DNA from: Haliclystus octoradiatus
Taxonomy: Eukaryota > Cnidaria > Staurozoa > Stauromedusae > Haliclystidae
Length of the DNA stretch: 64,000 bases
Direction of reading: 5' to 3'
NCBI GenBank assembly: GCA_916610825.1
Contig: OU744447.1
Span: forward strand, 2,654,146 to 2,718,145
Positions 37,941 to 49,068 of this stretch are shown piece after piece. Each line of letters starts with the position of its first letter. Positions within the stretch are counted from its first letter, which is position 1. The position numbers were made by a program, and so were the translations under genes. The notes below the pieces were generated by a model, which saw only the letters and a list, made by a program, of their open reading frames with translations, did no database searches and was not told the origin of the DNA.

Positions 37941-39971
37941 CTTTTTGCCCATTTCTATTAATGTCAAAGTGATTGCCTTGTAGAGAAATGTTTTGCCTGT
38001 GCCGCCTGCACCATCTATAAAGAAACAGTTGCCATTGGAATTGTCTTCAGTTGCCTCTATCACTTCATTGTAGATCTCCATCTGTTCTGGGTTGAGTTGA
38101 TTAATAGTTTCATCAGCAGCTGTTGTAGCTCCATTTTGCATATCCAAAGCAAAGTCCAGCTCCAGTTCTTGGTACTGTTGTACTCCAATAAATGGCAGGC
38201 CAAATTCTGCTGTTGTCTTATTATGATTTTTGAGATGGCATTCAATTTCATTCAAAGCCATCTGATAGCATTGTTCACGAACATTGGAATTTTCATCAGT
38301 GGCATGTATGTCATCACTGCCTGATTGAGTAGATCCAGCATAGTTGATTGATCTGTTGCCCTCTGAACACGGCTGCTCAGTACTACATATCAATGCAGCA
38401 TTATTTGATTCATTGTCGCCAGACTCAACAGTCTGCGTACGACAGGTGCTGTCAGACACAGTCTGCACACAGCTATCTTCTGAACACGGCTGCTCAGTAC
38501 TACATATCAATGTAGCATTATTTGATTCATTGTCGCCAGACTCAACAGTCTGCGTACGACAGTTGCTGTCAGACACAGTCTGCACACAGCTATCTTCTGA
38601 ACACGGCTGCTCAGTACTACATATCAATGTAGCATTATTTGATTCATTGTCGCCAGACTCAACAGTCTGCATACGGCAGTTGCTGTCAGACACGGTCTGC
38701 ACACAGCCATCTTCTGAGCACGGCTGCTCAGTACTGCTCATTGGTTCGTTGGTCGTGAGCGCACGTTCTACACTCATTTGAGACACTCTGTGGATGAAAT
38801 CAAGGCACATGAAGTCTTTAAATTCATTCCACAATTCAATTGGTGAAATTGGTTGACACAAGGCAAGAATGAGACTGAAAAAATGTCTCACAGAACGTGG
38901 TGTGCCGATTTCCGTTCCCTCTTGGAGGCATTCTCTATAGATTTTATCATCATGCACAAGTTTTAGTGCAACTGCGGCTTCCTTGAAAGTATCATAATAT
39001 TTACCATCTACAGTTTTCAAATCAACAAAATCCTTAGCACCTTTTACATGCAAAAGAATCAATCTTAGATAGAATTTTTCACCCTGACTTGGTAGTACAT
39101 TGTACATTCGACCAATTACTTGAGGGTTCGGTCTCAGAGGTGATCTTTTCGACCAATGTTTATTTTTGAAAATATAATGTTCTGGAATTTCATGATACAA
39201 ATATTGATGGGCATCATTATCTACCTTATTCAAATCAAACCATGCCTGAAGAGTTGTTCTACTTTCTCTAGCAATGGCCATGGCTTCATCACCTTCTCGA
39301 TAGTAACATGTTTCCATATTAGGCAAATGAACTTGAAGGCGAGTTACTGAATGGCTCCTATCTTGCATTTTGTATTCCCAAATTCGGGTCAGTGCTTCAT
39401 GAGGACCAACATAACGCGTAGATTCATAAGAAAGAATTTCATCATGGTCAACATAGCCTTCACGCACTTCTACAGTAGCACAGTCAAATCCTTTATAAAT
39501 ATATTTGAAAATGTAAGCAGTCACACGAATGGAGGTAGCAACCTCCACATTCATATGGCACCTATATTTTTGCAAAAGGTATGGATTGTAAGGCACTACG
39601 AATTCATCACTAACATGTGTTTTTGCCCTTGCAAGGTAAACATTACTAACCTGTCTACGTCGGTATTTGGGGTATCCGTTTTGATCTGCGATTGTCTCTG
39701 TGACACAACTTTTTGGGAAATTTTTAGTGCACTTACCTTCTGACATGCAGCAATTATCAGGATTTAATGACCCACATGGTCCGTGTATCATGCGATCACG
39801 TACAATTTTGAAAAGCATAGGATTTTCTGTAGGAGAAGGCACTTCAGCTGATACTATCCTGTCAATATCTTCCGGAGTTCGCGGCTTGTCCTCATCGGCA
39901 AGAAACAACAGCATGTGGCAATGAGGCAATCCCCTCTTTTGGAATTCTATTGTGTAAACATATGCGATTAC
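37941..39971 (-). CDS. Helitron RepHel exon 3: Rep HUH/Y2 region and helicase Walker A
   Basis: Read from 39971, after acceptor TTCTCCAG, for 677 codons in phase 0. It opens with VIAYVYTIEFQKRGLPHCHM: the HUH metal-binding motif appears as HCH (residues 17-19). Around residue 150 is VTAYIFKYIYKGFD, the two-tyrosine (Y2) motif that attacks DNA at the Helitron ends. Around 38344-38780 a linker contains three-plus tandem 42-residue units (STEQPCSED…ESNNATLIC). The exon ends with FFIDGAGGTGKTFLYKA, the Walker A of the helicase, then GKK at the donor. The catalytic motifs look intact. Confidence 0.93.
38344..38740 (-). repeat. 126-bp coding tandem repeat in RepHel linker
   Basis: Three near-identical 126-bp units plus a partial one, encoding a Ser/Cys/Glu-rich 42-residue repeat between the Rep and helicase halves. 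The antisense strand is also open through it, which explains a spurious plus-strand ORF. Confidence 0.9.
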
Positions 39972-40031
39972 CTGGAGAAATGTAAGGAAAATAAATTATT
40001 ATTGTTTGAAACATATAATTGTACTATGTAG

Positions 40032-40074
40032 GAACCTTCCTGAACCATCTAGAACATTCTAGAACATAGTAGAA
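40032..40074 (+). promoter_or_regulatory. Heat-shock-element array (nine 5-bp steps)
   Basis: Triplets at 5-bp steps from 40032: GAA, TTC, GAA, ATC, GAA, TTC, GAA, TAG, GAA. Seven of nine units fit the alternating GAA/TTC rule for HSF trimers. It lies about 72 bp upstream of TATAAATA. This density is far above chance for a 43-bp stretch. Confidence 0.8.
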
Positions 40075-40145
40075 CCTACATGACTCCCCGAATGACTCAC
40101 AATGACCATTCATGATCTAGCAGCTTCTAGCATTTATCTAAACAT

Positions 40146-40153
40146 TATAAATA
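40146..40153 (+). promoter_or_regulatory. TATA box of solo LTR
   Basis: TATAAATA about 120 bp into the LTR, downstream of the HSE array; the equivalent stretch is present in the other LTRs. Confidence 0.55.
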
Positions 40154-40517
40154 CAGTAAATCAGAACTATGAGAACTATGAGAACTTAATGTACAGTCTA
40201 CTGTCAACATGTCAACTTGAAATTAATATTATTATTCATAAGAAGAAATATACAAATCAATTCAACCTATGTTGTTTTTATTATTTCTTCATCATAATTC
40301 TACAGTTCTCATCAACTATACAGCAGCAAAATATAGTACAGTATCTTCTAATTAAAGATCAGCTTAATCTAATATTGCATGAAGAAAAAACTATCATAAG
40401 TGATCCTGATTTTGTAGGTGTTTGGATACCGATAACGGGGATGTGCAAGGAACGGTAAATGTAATCATGAAAACTCACATTCAATGTTGCTAACTCACAT
40501 TCAAAGAATTCACTAAC

Positions 40518-41393
40518 CTTTCCAAGAACATGTTTCTTTGTGATTTCATCAAGTATTGACTGTAACTTCAAGAAAAATACTTTGACAACCAAGTCTGGAC
40601 GGTCATCTGCAGTCTGTCCGGGTTGAAGATTACGTTTCACTTCTTCCCATTGTGAATTGGCTGTTATTGTAACAAATAGATCTGGTCTCCCAAATTTTCT
40701 TACTATTGACATTGCATCCTGATAAGCCTGGTGCATGTATCGTGGTGAGCCAATATGAGATGAGGGAAGAATAACTACACGGCCTACTCGAGCATTGGAT
40801 TCATCAGCACGTTGCCGTAAATGATCCATCAGACCAGTATAGCTTTCTGCCCTAAGCTTGACCTGTTCGTTTGCAATGAAGTTCAATTCATTCCCTTCAA
40901 TTTTGCAGTAAGCATCTACAAGAAATTGCTGGAAAAGACGCTTAGCAGAATGAATAATAGAAAATTCCTCTCTAATAGATATCAAATAAGAATACCATTG
41001 CCTCATAGATAATCTATTTCTCACGGCAGTGGCATACTCTGGCTCATGCCTCAAACCTTCTTGCCATCCTAGCTCTCCCTTCAAGAATAGCAATGGATAT
41101 GTAAGAGGGTCACAATGCGGATTTAGTACATTTATGTTTTTAAGTATGCCACCATTTCTATCGACTATAGTTAAAATCCTCGTTTGTGGTGGCGGGGGTG
41201 CTCCGTCATCTCCAGTAAATACGGCAGCAATTTCACTTACCAATGGGTCGTTGCAACGCCTTCGATCTTCCCCTATTCTATGGCTGATTACCATGCGTAC
41301 TGGTAAAGGCGTCCTACCCTCATCCCTTGCTTTATCTTCTTCTTTTTGTATCACTTCCTTCATGTGATGGAATTGATTAACAAAAGGATTTAC
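40518..41393 (-). CDS. Helitron RepHel exon 2: Helitron_like_N domain
   Basis: Read from 41393 after acceptor TTTTTCAG, 292 codons, phase 0 at both ends. It begins VNPFVNQFHHMKEV and contains NPHCDPLTYPLLFLKGE, MRQWYSYLISIRE, then SPRYMHQAYQDAMSIVRKFG and PDLFVTITANSQWEE. These are the conserved signatures of the Helitron_like_N region that precedes the HUH motif and belongs to the Rep nuclease half. It ends KKHVLGK at the donor GTTAGTG (40511-40517). The following exon continues smoothly with VIAYVYTIEFQ, as in other Helitron proteins. No interruption seen. Confidence 0.92.
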
Positions 41394-41469
41394 CTGAAAA
41401 ATATATTTATGAAATATGAGCTTCTGAAAAGGTAGAAACTTCTTAACTATCTTACTACATTTTACTGAC
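41394..41469 (-). other. RepHel intron 1
   Basis: 76 bp, GTCAGT…TTTCAG on the minus strand, phase 0. Confidence 0.85.
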
Positions 41470-43200
41470 CTGTTCTAAATGATTCTGCAGCATTTCCATT
41501 ACATGGGTTGTGCAGCCCCCATTTTCTGGAAGGGACAGTCTTTCATTCAAAGCCTGAGTACTATCTAAAATATACAACTGACAATACTTTGCTTTATGTC
41601 CTTCTTCTGGAAGGATACTACTGATTGCATGATAGGTTTGACCATGAACAACTATCACATTTGAACCATGCCCTTGATGACGAACTAAATTGGCATTCCA
41701 CGAGGCCATTGCCAAGGCATTATTGTAATTCCTGATGTGCTTTTGAAAATTTTTGGCATGTTCATCTGTTCTATCTGTATACAATTTTTTTATGTCATCA
41801 GGTGGTGGGTCAACTTTGTCAAATTTAACTTTGCCATTATGACAACATTTACGAATAGTGTCGCTTTTGAAATGGAGAGCATTACAATATTTACATTTGT
41901 CATCCATCGCTCCTAAATCATGAGACTCTACGTCTTCAATGTTAGCAATGTTTGAAGATAGACCCGAGCCTCGTGAAGGTATGTGAGAAATCATCCTGTT
42001 CAGTGCTTGTCGCTCTCTACGATTCACTCTTGCAGTTTCACGTCTGGCTAAAATGGACTGCTGTGATTCATTACCTCTGCGTACCCTATGTGTTAGATTG
42101 TCATTGCGAAGCCTAACCGCTCTTTCTGCACAACTCTGAGATGCCCGATGAGAGGCAGTACACTGCTGAGCAGTTTCAAGCCTGTTTACTCTTTCTTCTT
42201 CAGCTTCCTCCTCATGATTGATTTGTTGGGCACGCCTTAATTGTTGTAATCTTGCATCTCGATCTTCAGGTGTCTCATCTTCTAATAGAAGCTGTTGGTA
42301 TTCCCTGAAGTAACGGTTTCTTCGTTCTCTCTCTTCTGAGGTTTCATTAGTAGTTCTAATTTGCCAAGACTCCCTATAAGACTGAAGCCTCTGCTGATAT
42401 GCTTCAGGAGTTTCATTGGAGATCCTCACCTGTTGATTATCTCTTGCACTCTCTAACCTACGTTCGTATTCAGCAGTGGTCTCATTAGCAGTTCTAATTT
42501 GCCAAGAATCCCTATAAGACTGAAGCCTCTGCTGATATGCGTCAGGAGTTTCATTGGAGATCCTCACCTGTTGATTATTCCTCGCACTCTCTAGCCTACG
42601 TTCGTATTCAGCAGTGGTCTCATTAGCAGTTCTAATTTGCCAAGACTCCCTATAAGACTGAAGCCTCTGCTGATATGCTTCAGGAGTTTCATTGGAGATC
42701 CTCACCTGTTGATTATTTCTCGCACTCTCTAGCCTCCGTTCGTATTCAGCAGTGGTCTCATTAGCAGTTCTAATTTGCCGAGACTCCCTATAAGACTTAA
42801 GCCTCTGCTGATAAGCTTCAGGAGTTTCATTGGCGATCCTCACCTCTTGATTATTTCTCGCACTCTCTAGTCTCCGTTCGTATTCAGCAGTGGTCTCATT
42901 TGCAATCCTGATTTGGCTTGATTCCTTACCAAAATGAAGCCTTTGTTGCCTCTCTAATGGAGTTTCGCTAGCGCGTTTTCTCTGCTTGGCTGTCATATCT
43001 TTCTTACGCCTAGACGAAGCCTCAATACCACTTTCATCAGCCCTGCGTTGTTTTTTCCTAGTCCGATTAACTTCTCTTTGTAGAGATGCTATGTCATCGG
43101 AGCTATCAGAATTACTGGCCCCAGATTCAAGTAGTTGTGCAATTCTAGAATAGAAGCAAAATATAAATTGTTCCATTATTATTTTCAATGTATTTTTCAT
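41470..43200 (-). CDS. Helitron RepHel exon 1: N-terminal repeats and zinc-finger-like region
   Basis: ATG at 43200; 577 codons to the donor at 41469 (…EMLQNHLEQ). After an acidic/basic start it has about a dozen 23-residue repeats of the form NETxxxYxxRLxSxRxxxQxR (residues ~85-300), predicted helical and charged. Further on is DDKCKYCNALHFKSDTIRKC followed by CHNGKV, the C-x2-C…CC-x-GKV zinc-finger-like motif typical of Helitron transposase N-termini. An internal acceptor (TTCTATTCTAG, 43145-43146) suggests the real exon may begin at 43144 with an upstream exon, so the start is uncertain. No stop or frameshift. Confidence 0.88.
42300..42960 (-). repeat. 138-bp coding tandem repeat in RepHel N-terminus
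   Basis: About five near-identical 138-bp units, each coding two 23-residue subrepeats (ANETTAEYERRLESAR… and SNETPEAYQQRLQSYR…). High identity between units implies recent expansion or gene conversion. Related NETPExRxxRL repeats are common in Helitron proteins. Confidence 0.9.
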
Positions 43201-45148
43201 TTATGTTGATATTTGTATGTCAAATATTGCCAAAAAAATATTTTTACACAACAATTAATGAAGAGATTTTAAAATGTTTTTGAAAAATATTTATACTTCA
43301 TTATGTCGTTGGGATTTCACTGTAAATTGTAAATCATGTGATAAAGATTCGTCAATCATGACATGCAGACTGTTATCTGCTTCTGTAATATGATATCAAT
43401 ACCTCTGCGTGTTTTTATTGCTGAAAAATTACCATAAATATAAGCATATTAAAGTTAAATTCTACATTTTTGTATATTCATAAATTTGAAGCAGGTCCAC
43501 ACCAGCCTAGTGCTGCCAGGATCTTGACCTGCTCATTCAAACAAATAAAAAATACATACTGTATTAGTGCGAGATTAAGTCAACCTTTTTCCTCCAAAAA
43601 TTCAAAATATTGTTATAAAAATATTGCCGCCAAATTGATGTAGGCCTACAATGCACAGTTATGTATGAGAGATTGTATGAGTATTGAGCTTTTTTGTTTT
43701 GTCATATTCATTTTGGCAATACGTTTTGTGCAGATATTTCCCAAATTTCTAAATTTTTCACATTAAAAATTTAAATTAACTTTTATAATCAAAATAATTT
43801 ACCAGATCCTATGTTAACTTTATTATGCATATTTGTAAATTTATGTATATATTAAATACATTTCTCATTATAAACTTGTTAATATAGTCGTGCTATTAGC
43901 AAATACAGCAATTAAATACGCAAATACGGCAAATATTCTTCAAACGTGAAACAGCTACAGAATGATTCTTAAAACCAAGAAAACAGATTATTAACATTAT
44001 TAATGTATTGTTTGTTTTTTTTTTTGGGGGGGGGGTGTTCAAATCTAAAAAATTAACAATTAGTTCCTCATATTAATGTATTGTTTTTGCGGAACATCCA
44101 AAATCCAACAAATGAAGAATGAGTTTCCTCAGTATATGGAAAATATTGAAAACATGTATATATCGCCTATTGGGACACAACAGATTTGGATAGAGATTTT
44201 GCTTCTATTACAGATTTCCTTGTTGTGTTTTGCATAGCGTGACTTTATTCCGTGTATATTGACTTTGAACATTTTGAGATTCTCGAGGAACAATATTATT
44301 TACCACAAGAGAGTTTGACATTCTACGTTTTAATTGCTAACACAGAAAACAAAGTCAGAATCACTCTACTTTTTTGTCATTAAAAATTTAACTGTCCATC
44401 CCGATCCTGTTAGCTACTTTTCTCATAGTATAACATATTCAAAAACAATCATCAATTAATTTTAAACAAATCGATGTTACCTTTAATGCATTATTTACAT
44501 AAAATATTCGAAGTACCGACAAAAGAGAAATCAATGGGAGGGGGAACGGTAAAATCAATGTTGCCCTTCACCCAGAGGGAATCATTTAGTATTTGTGAGG
44601 TCAATTTTGAAACGCCAAACGGGTTCCCTGGAAACACCAATCAGGGGAAGCCACTGCCACATGCATTGAAAGTATCAGCGGATTCCCTGGTGGAGTAAAC
44701 AACTGGGGAACCCTTTGGCTCTAAGAAGGATCAATTGCGTTTTGCTAAGAAATTGATGTCCTGGGGGGAATTAGTGACTTTGTCCTCTTTTGCAATTTTT
44801 CATTTTTACACCTGGGAGGGTTTAAGACAATGTAATTTTCTCTAATGAATTTTCTCAAATTTTTATTAACAGACCACACGCTTAACATTTCTACATTATT
44901 GGGTTTTTGTTGTTATAAAATCATTACTTAATATTAAAAAAATAATTTTATAATAATAATATCTCTATATTAATCTACTAAAAAACATTTTCATCTTTAT
45001 TTTATCAACTGCTGCGTCATAATTTGGGTTCAGCAAGCTTTTCCGCACATTATTTACATAAAATTTTAGGAAGCAAATGAAAAATATGTCTGACCCCAGG
45101 GTGAAGGTGGAAATAAAAAATTATTGCTGTTCCTCACCCAGCAGTATG
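43201..45148. other. Helitron region upstream of RepHel
   Basis: AT-rich, presumably promoter and possible 5' exon of RepHel; I cannot place a start site. It contains a T-run/G-run tract at about 44018-44038. Short ORFs such as 44474-44698 look accidental. Confidence 0.5.
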
Positions 45149-45265
45149 GTGGCCCATCGTTGCCATAGCGAGTTTTTTTGAAATTTTTTTACACCATGGC
45201 CCATTGTTGCCATAGCGTTTTTATTTGTGAAAAATTTTTAAACCAGGGCCCATGGTTGCCATAGT
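45149..45265. repeat. ~48-bp tandem repeat, three units
   Basis: Three copies of 'ggcccat(c/t/g)gttgccatag' at 45151, 45198 and 45247, separated by T-rich spacers. Confidence 0.8.
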
Positions 45266-45957
45266 AAAAAAAAATTACCATGGCGCAATTACCATTCAAG
45301 TTATTGAACCCTGAGGCCTGAGCCAGATGAAGTACTTGTTTAATAGGAGGCTATTGTGATTAATATTAAACATGTTAAATGGTTCTGAAAGTTTACATTA
45401 TGAACAAATGTTTGTTTTTGAAGTGCAGTTTGATTTTGAGAGCAAAACAAAATTAAAAAGTTACATTACCGACCGCGGAGATCAAACCTGTATCAATCGT
45501 ATTCGTGAACAGAAAGTCAGCTTAGTTTACAAAATATCTTACCCTACTCTTTGGCCTTGCTGTCTTTTTTTTGGTGGCATGTTATTAATAGGAAGTTAGA
45601 CAATAAATTGACTTATTCCAAAGTAGCAATATGTCTTTTTAATTGCATTAATGCTAATCAAAGTAATTTTGCTACCTGATTGATTTTGCAAAATCAAACA
45701 GTTGTGAAAAGCTTTCTCTTAGCCATGGTTACATTTTTCGCGGGAAAATGACGATGCCTCATTTTCATGCATGGCTTTTCATTTTCATGGCTTTTTTTAG
45801 TCCGTCTTGTATTGGTACGCCTGAACAGTTCATCCACAATTATGAACATTGTTTTATTACATTTCTTTTTACTAATTTAATGGTAATCGACTGTTGACAA
45901 TGTTGATCGTGCTGATTGGAGTTAGATGTTAATATATTTGTCCTTTTCATGTGAAAC

Positions 45958-46187
45958 CAGGGGTGGCACCACGATTTCCCCGACGAGGGGGCTATGCCAA
46001 ATTTCTATGTTACATGGAAACAATTTGGCAGTAGTCTCTAATACTGGAATAGAGCTAGATCCTATTGTTTTTTACGAAATATCTTTAAAAAGTTACCAAA
46101 CAGAGAATTTGGACTTTCCCGACAGGGGGGCTGAGCATCCCCGACGGGAGGCTGTAGCCCCCCTGCCCCCCTCTGGTGCCACGCCTG
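45958..46187. mobile_element. 230-bp hAT-type MITE
   Basis: Ends CAGGGGTGGCACCA and TGGTGCCACGCCTG form near-perfect terminal inverted repeats, flanked by an 8-bp duplication TGTGAAAC (45950-45957 and 46188-46195). CAGGGGTGG ends with an 8-bp duplication are hallmarks of hAT elements. No coding capacity. Confidence 0.9.
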
Positions 46188-46389
46188 TGTGAAACGAAAA
46201 CAGCGAAGCAGTAAGTTGTGTTTTTGAAATATTTCCCCCGATCTTTCCTTGCTATCCTAGCTCTGTACTCTGTTTTTTAATTTTAAAATTCTCTGTAAAC
46301 GCTTTACGGATCTGTGAATCGAACTTTGAATTTTCTCGAATGCTGTCGTGATAAAATATTTTCTTGCAAGTTCTTGTATTTTCATGCCC

Positions 46390-49068
46390 TGCGCTAGACT
46401 CTTGATTTCAATTTTCAACACCTCGTTCAACAACCATGTTTCTTTGAATCCAAAACAGACTGTTTTATCAATGTTCTCGCAAATTATATATCATAGTAAC
46501 CCTTTTAGAAGAAGTGCAATGTTTGTAAGGAACGGCATTTTGTTTCATTAATAAATTAAGGACCTAAAGTCCGATACAATCCGATCCCAAGACCTAAAAT
46601 ATTAACCCGAATCTGACCCGATACGATCGGATCGCTGCTTTACTGCTTCATATTAAAAAAATAAGATCAATCGATAAAAGTTTCCCAAATGGCGGATTTG
46701 AACATACGACCCTGATATTGCGATACCAGAGCATTAACCAATAAGCCACTACCCTACTTACTGTGATGGGCGCTTCGACTGTACTAATCAACAAATCTAC
46801 TGCTTCGACAATGTATTATTGAACAAGGCCGACCCACGCGCGTGTATTGAATTTCAAATTATATAAACAATCTGAAAATATTATGATATGATAGTATATA
46901 AGCCTATAAATTTTTGATCTTTGCAATCTCAGCAAGTAGGCCTGTGATTTTCATGGCAGTCTATCAAAATACTAAGAGTTCCTTGAAAATAAAATTTTAT
47001 AAGTAAAAAAAAGATGTGAAAAGTTGGCCTCATAGTGCTTCTTGTTATCAAATTTTCCAGAATAATAGCTTTCCAGAATAATAATCAACATTCTTTTAAA
47101 TTGAAATTAAATTCTATGAGAAATCGCTATACTAATTCGATATTGATATTATGTTACATCTTGTTGTCAATATTTCTACGCGCTATTTATAATACATTAC
47201 AGATGTCGAATGGAAGAAAAGACGATTATGAATAAATTAGTTCTTTTGATAGAAAAACGAAAACACTGAACTCATTTTGCCAGATTCGTGATATGCATAT
47301 TTATTCAGAATTTATTGAAACGGACGCGATGGTTTATAGAGTGGAAATGTTTAGTGCAGCTTTAAAGATATATAAATACTGTACTATAGCCGATGGTAAT
47401 ACTTAAATGTTCATGTTATGATTTATGATGAAAAGGATTTACTTATATAGAAAATTAATCTACTTTACCTTGCATTTGATCGCGACATGAAATGATCATT
47501 TTTGTCAGAATTATTTCGAATAAAAAACAATTGATATTTTATTCTTATCGGGCTTACATTCTCCTTCGATAAAATATGGTTGTTAACTTATTATTGATTG
47601 GTGTATTAACTCAGAGAACCCGCTATTATGTATTTAAATGTTGTTCGGAGATTATGCCGCTCGTATAGTTTTTATTTGGATCTCATTTGGAAAATGGTAA
47701 GTTGTATTTTAATAAATATTGTTTGCTATGATCGATTATTTCATGCAACCTTTTCGCTTTTTATTTTTGTAACACAAGGTTTGTTACACTCATCCAAACT
47801 GTATTAACTATTTAAAAATGTTTTTGAATTATGTTTTTGTGCTTTTAAATTCAAAGCAAAATTTTTGAACGCTGAAAATATTATAATTATTATTATTTAT
47901 CACAAATCATACGCTCAATTCAATTTAACTTTGTTAAATTTGATATACCTGAAATTAAGTTTATTAAATGTTGATCAAAGATAATAACAAGACATCGCTA
48001 TTTTTATTCTCGAAACTGTAGTAACATACTGTGTCTTATTCGTATAGCAAGTCAACAAAATGAAATTTTAATTTTAATCGATGCCTATAATTCCTTCGTT
48101 AATTATTGAAGCAAAATCTGAAAATAAAAGCCTGGCTGCTCATAACCAAATGATTCATATTTTTATATTCACTAATAAATTATAGAAATACTTTTGTGCA
48201 ATGCCTTGATTAGTTCTAAACTCTATAATTTTATACTGTAGACAGATAATCTATTCGAACTTTGAATATTTTTCGAATTGATCGAACGCCAACGTCATTT
48301 TGAAAATTCTTGCAAGTTAATTTGTTTTTATGCCCCACGATAGATTATTCATTTCAAAACAGATTGTTTGCTCAGTGTTCTCACAAATTATATATCAAAA
48401 TAGCCTTTTTAAAAGTGAAATGTTTTGTATCTCGATTTTGTGAAAAGTAATGAACGGCATTTTGTTTCATTTATAAATTAAAGACCTAAAGTCTCTTTAA
48501 TTTTCATAGCGTTTGTGCAGCGCTATATGTATTGCTGATATCAACACTACATGAAATAAGTCTACGTTTCTTTGATTTCAAAACATATTTTGTTTGGCCT
48601 ATTTATACTGGTAATTCAATGTAATTCAGTATTTCGTATTGTTTTAATTATCATAAAACTGATTCATTTTCAAGTTTCACTTGCTCAAACAATTTACACG
48701 CAGCTTTTAAATTCAAAGCAAAATATTTTTGTTCTGGGGATTTCAATTTGAATTCGATTTGGCTGCCCGCTAGATTATCGACCTATGAAATTTTTCAAAA
48801 TCTCTGAATTTTTTAATGCAAGGATATCAAATAAATTATCAGATGAAGTATATTATTTTAAAACAACGTCATAGACCCATACTTTTCATACAACAAATTT
48901 GTTACTGTACACGGTTATCTCGACACAAATGTTTGCATAATTTCCCGACAACGGATTATCCGTATTATATCGCCAGTAAGACGTACATAAGTCGCGGACA
49001 GACACAGAAATATCGAAATATAGAAATATAGAAATATTGTGATATATAAACAGACAGTATTATTAATA
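46390..49068 (-). repeat. Helitron-associated unit 1 (5' block of the autonomous Helitron)
   Basis: First of three tandem copies. From about 46390 it resembles 48340-48490, and from 46560 it follows the unit consensus (tRNA-like module 46691-46757) to the 49068 junction. Unlike units 2 and 3 it lacks its own CTAG/hairpin on the left, consistent with being the 5' part of the long autonomous element. Confidence 0.75.
46691..46757 (-). repeat. tRNA-like module, unit 1
   Basis: A-box- and B-box-like segments as in the copy at 2131-2200; not a functional tRNA. Confidence 0.5.

Larger units (their letters stand above)
40027..40314 (+). mobile_element. Solo LTR with heat-shock-element array
   Basis: 288 bp, TGTAGGAACC…TTCTCATCA, flanked by a 4-bp duplication ACTA (40023-40026 and 40315-40318). 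Related to the LTRs at 34862 and 35741. It sits in RepHel intron 2, opposite to RepHel transcription. It contains an HSE-like array at 40032-40074 and TATAAATA at 40146-40153, the expected order of a heat-inducible promoter. Confidence 0.88.
39972..40517 (-). other. RepHel intron 2, containing a solo LTR
   Basis: 546 bp, GTTAGTG…CTCCAG on the minus strand, phase 0. More than half is the solo LTR at 40027-40314, inserted antisense to RepHel. Confidence 0.88.
29526..49068 (-). mobile_element. Autonomous Helitron (RepHel-bearing unit of a tandem array)
   Basis: Minus-strand element. Its 3' end is at 29526: hairpin, 11-nt spacer, CTAG, then T of the target. Its 5' side abuts the CTAG end of the next Helitron unit at 49069. 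It carries the four-exon RepHel gene (36378-43200), a passenger ORF (31520-32089), a small LTR element, a solo LTR and a hAT MITE, plus a 5' ~2.5-kb block shared with the two downstream-numbered units. Its own TC 5' terminus is not preserved at the 49068/49069 junction. The whole array 29526-55207 sits as one 25,682-bp insertion in the palindrome arm. Confidence 0.85.

Noticed and set aside
38344..38781. 145-codon plus-strand ORF antisense to RepHel
   Set aside because: It is the mirror of the 126-bp coding tandem repeat; the minus strand encodes the recognisable Rep/helicase protein.
44474..44698. 74-codon ORF in the Helitron 5' region
   Set aside because: No domain, no repeat conservation and no splice or start context; treated as chance.
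48816..49031. 71-codon ORF conserved in all three Helitron units (also 51896, 54885)
   Set aside because: Conservation is no higher than that of surrounding non-coding unit sequence; the units are recent tandem copies.
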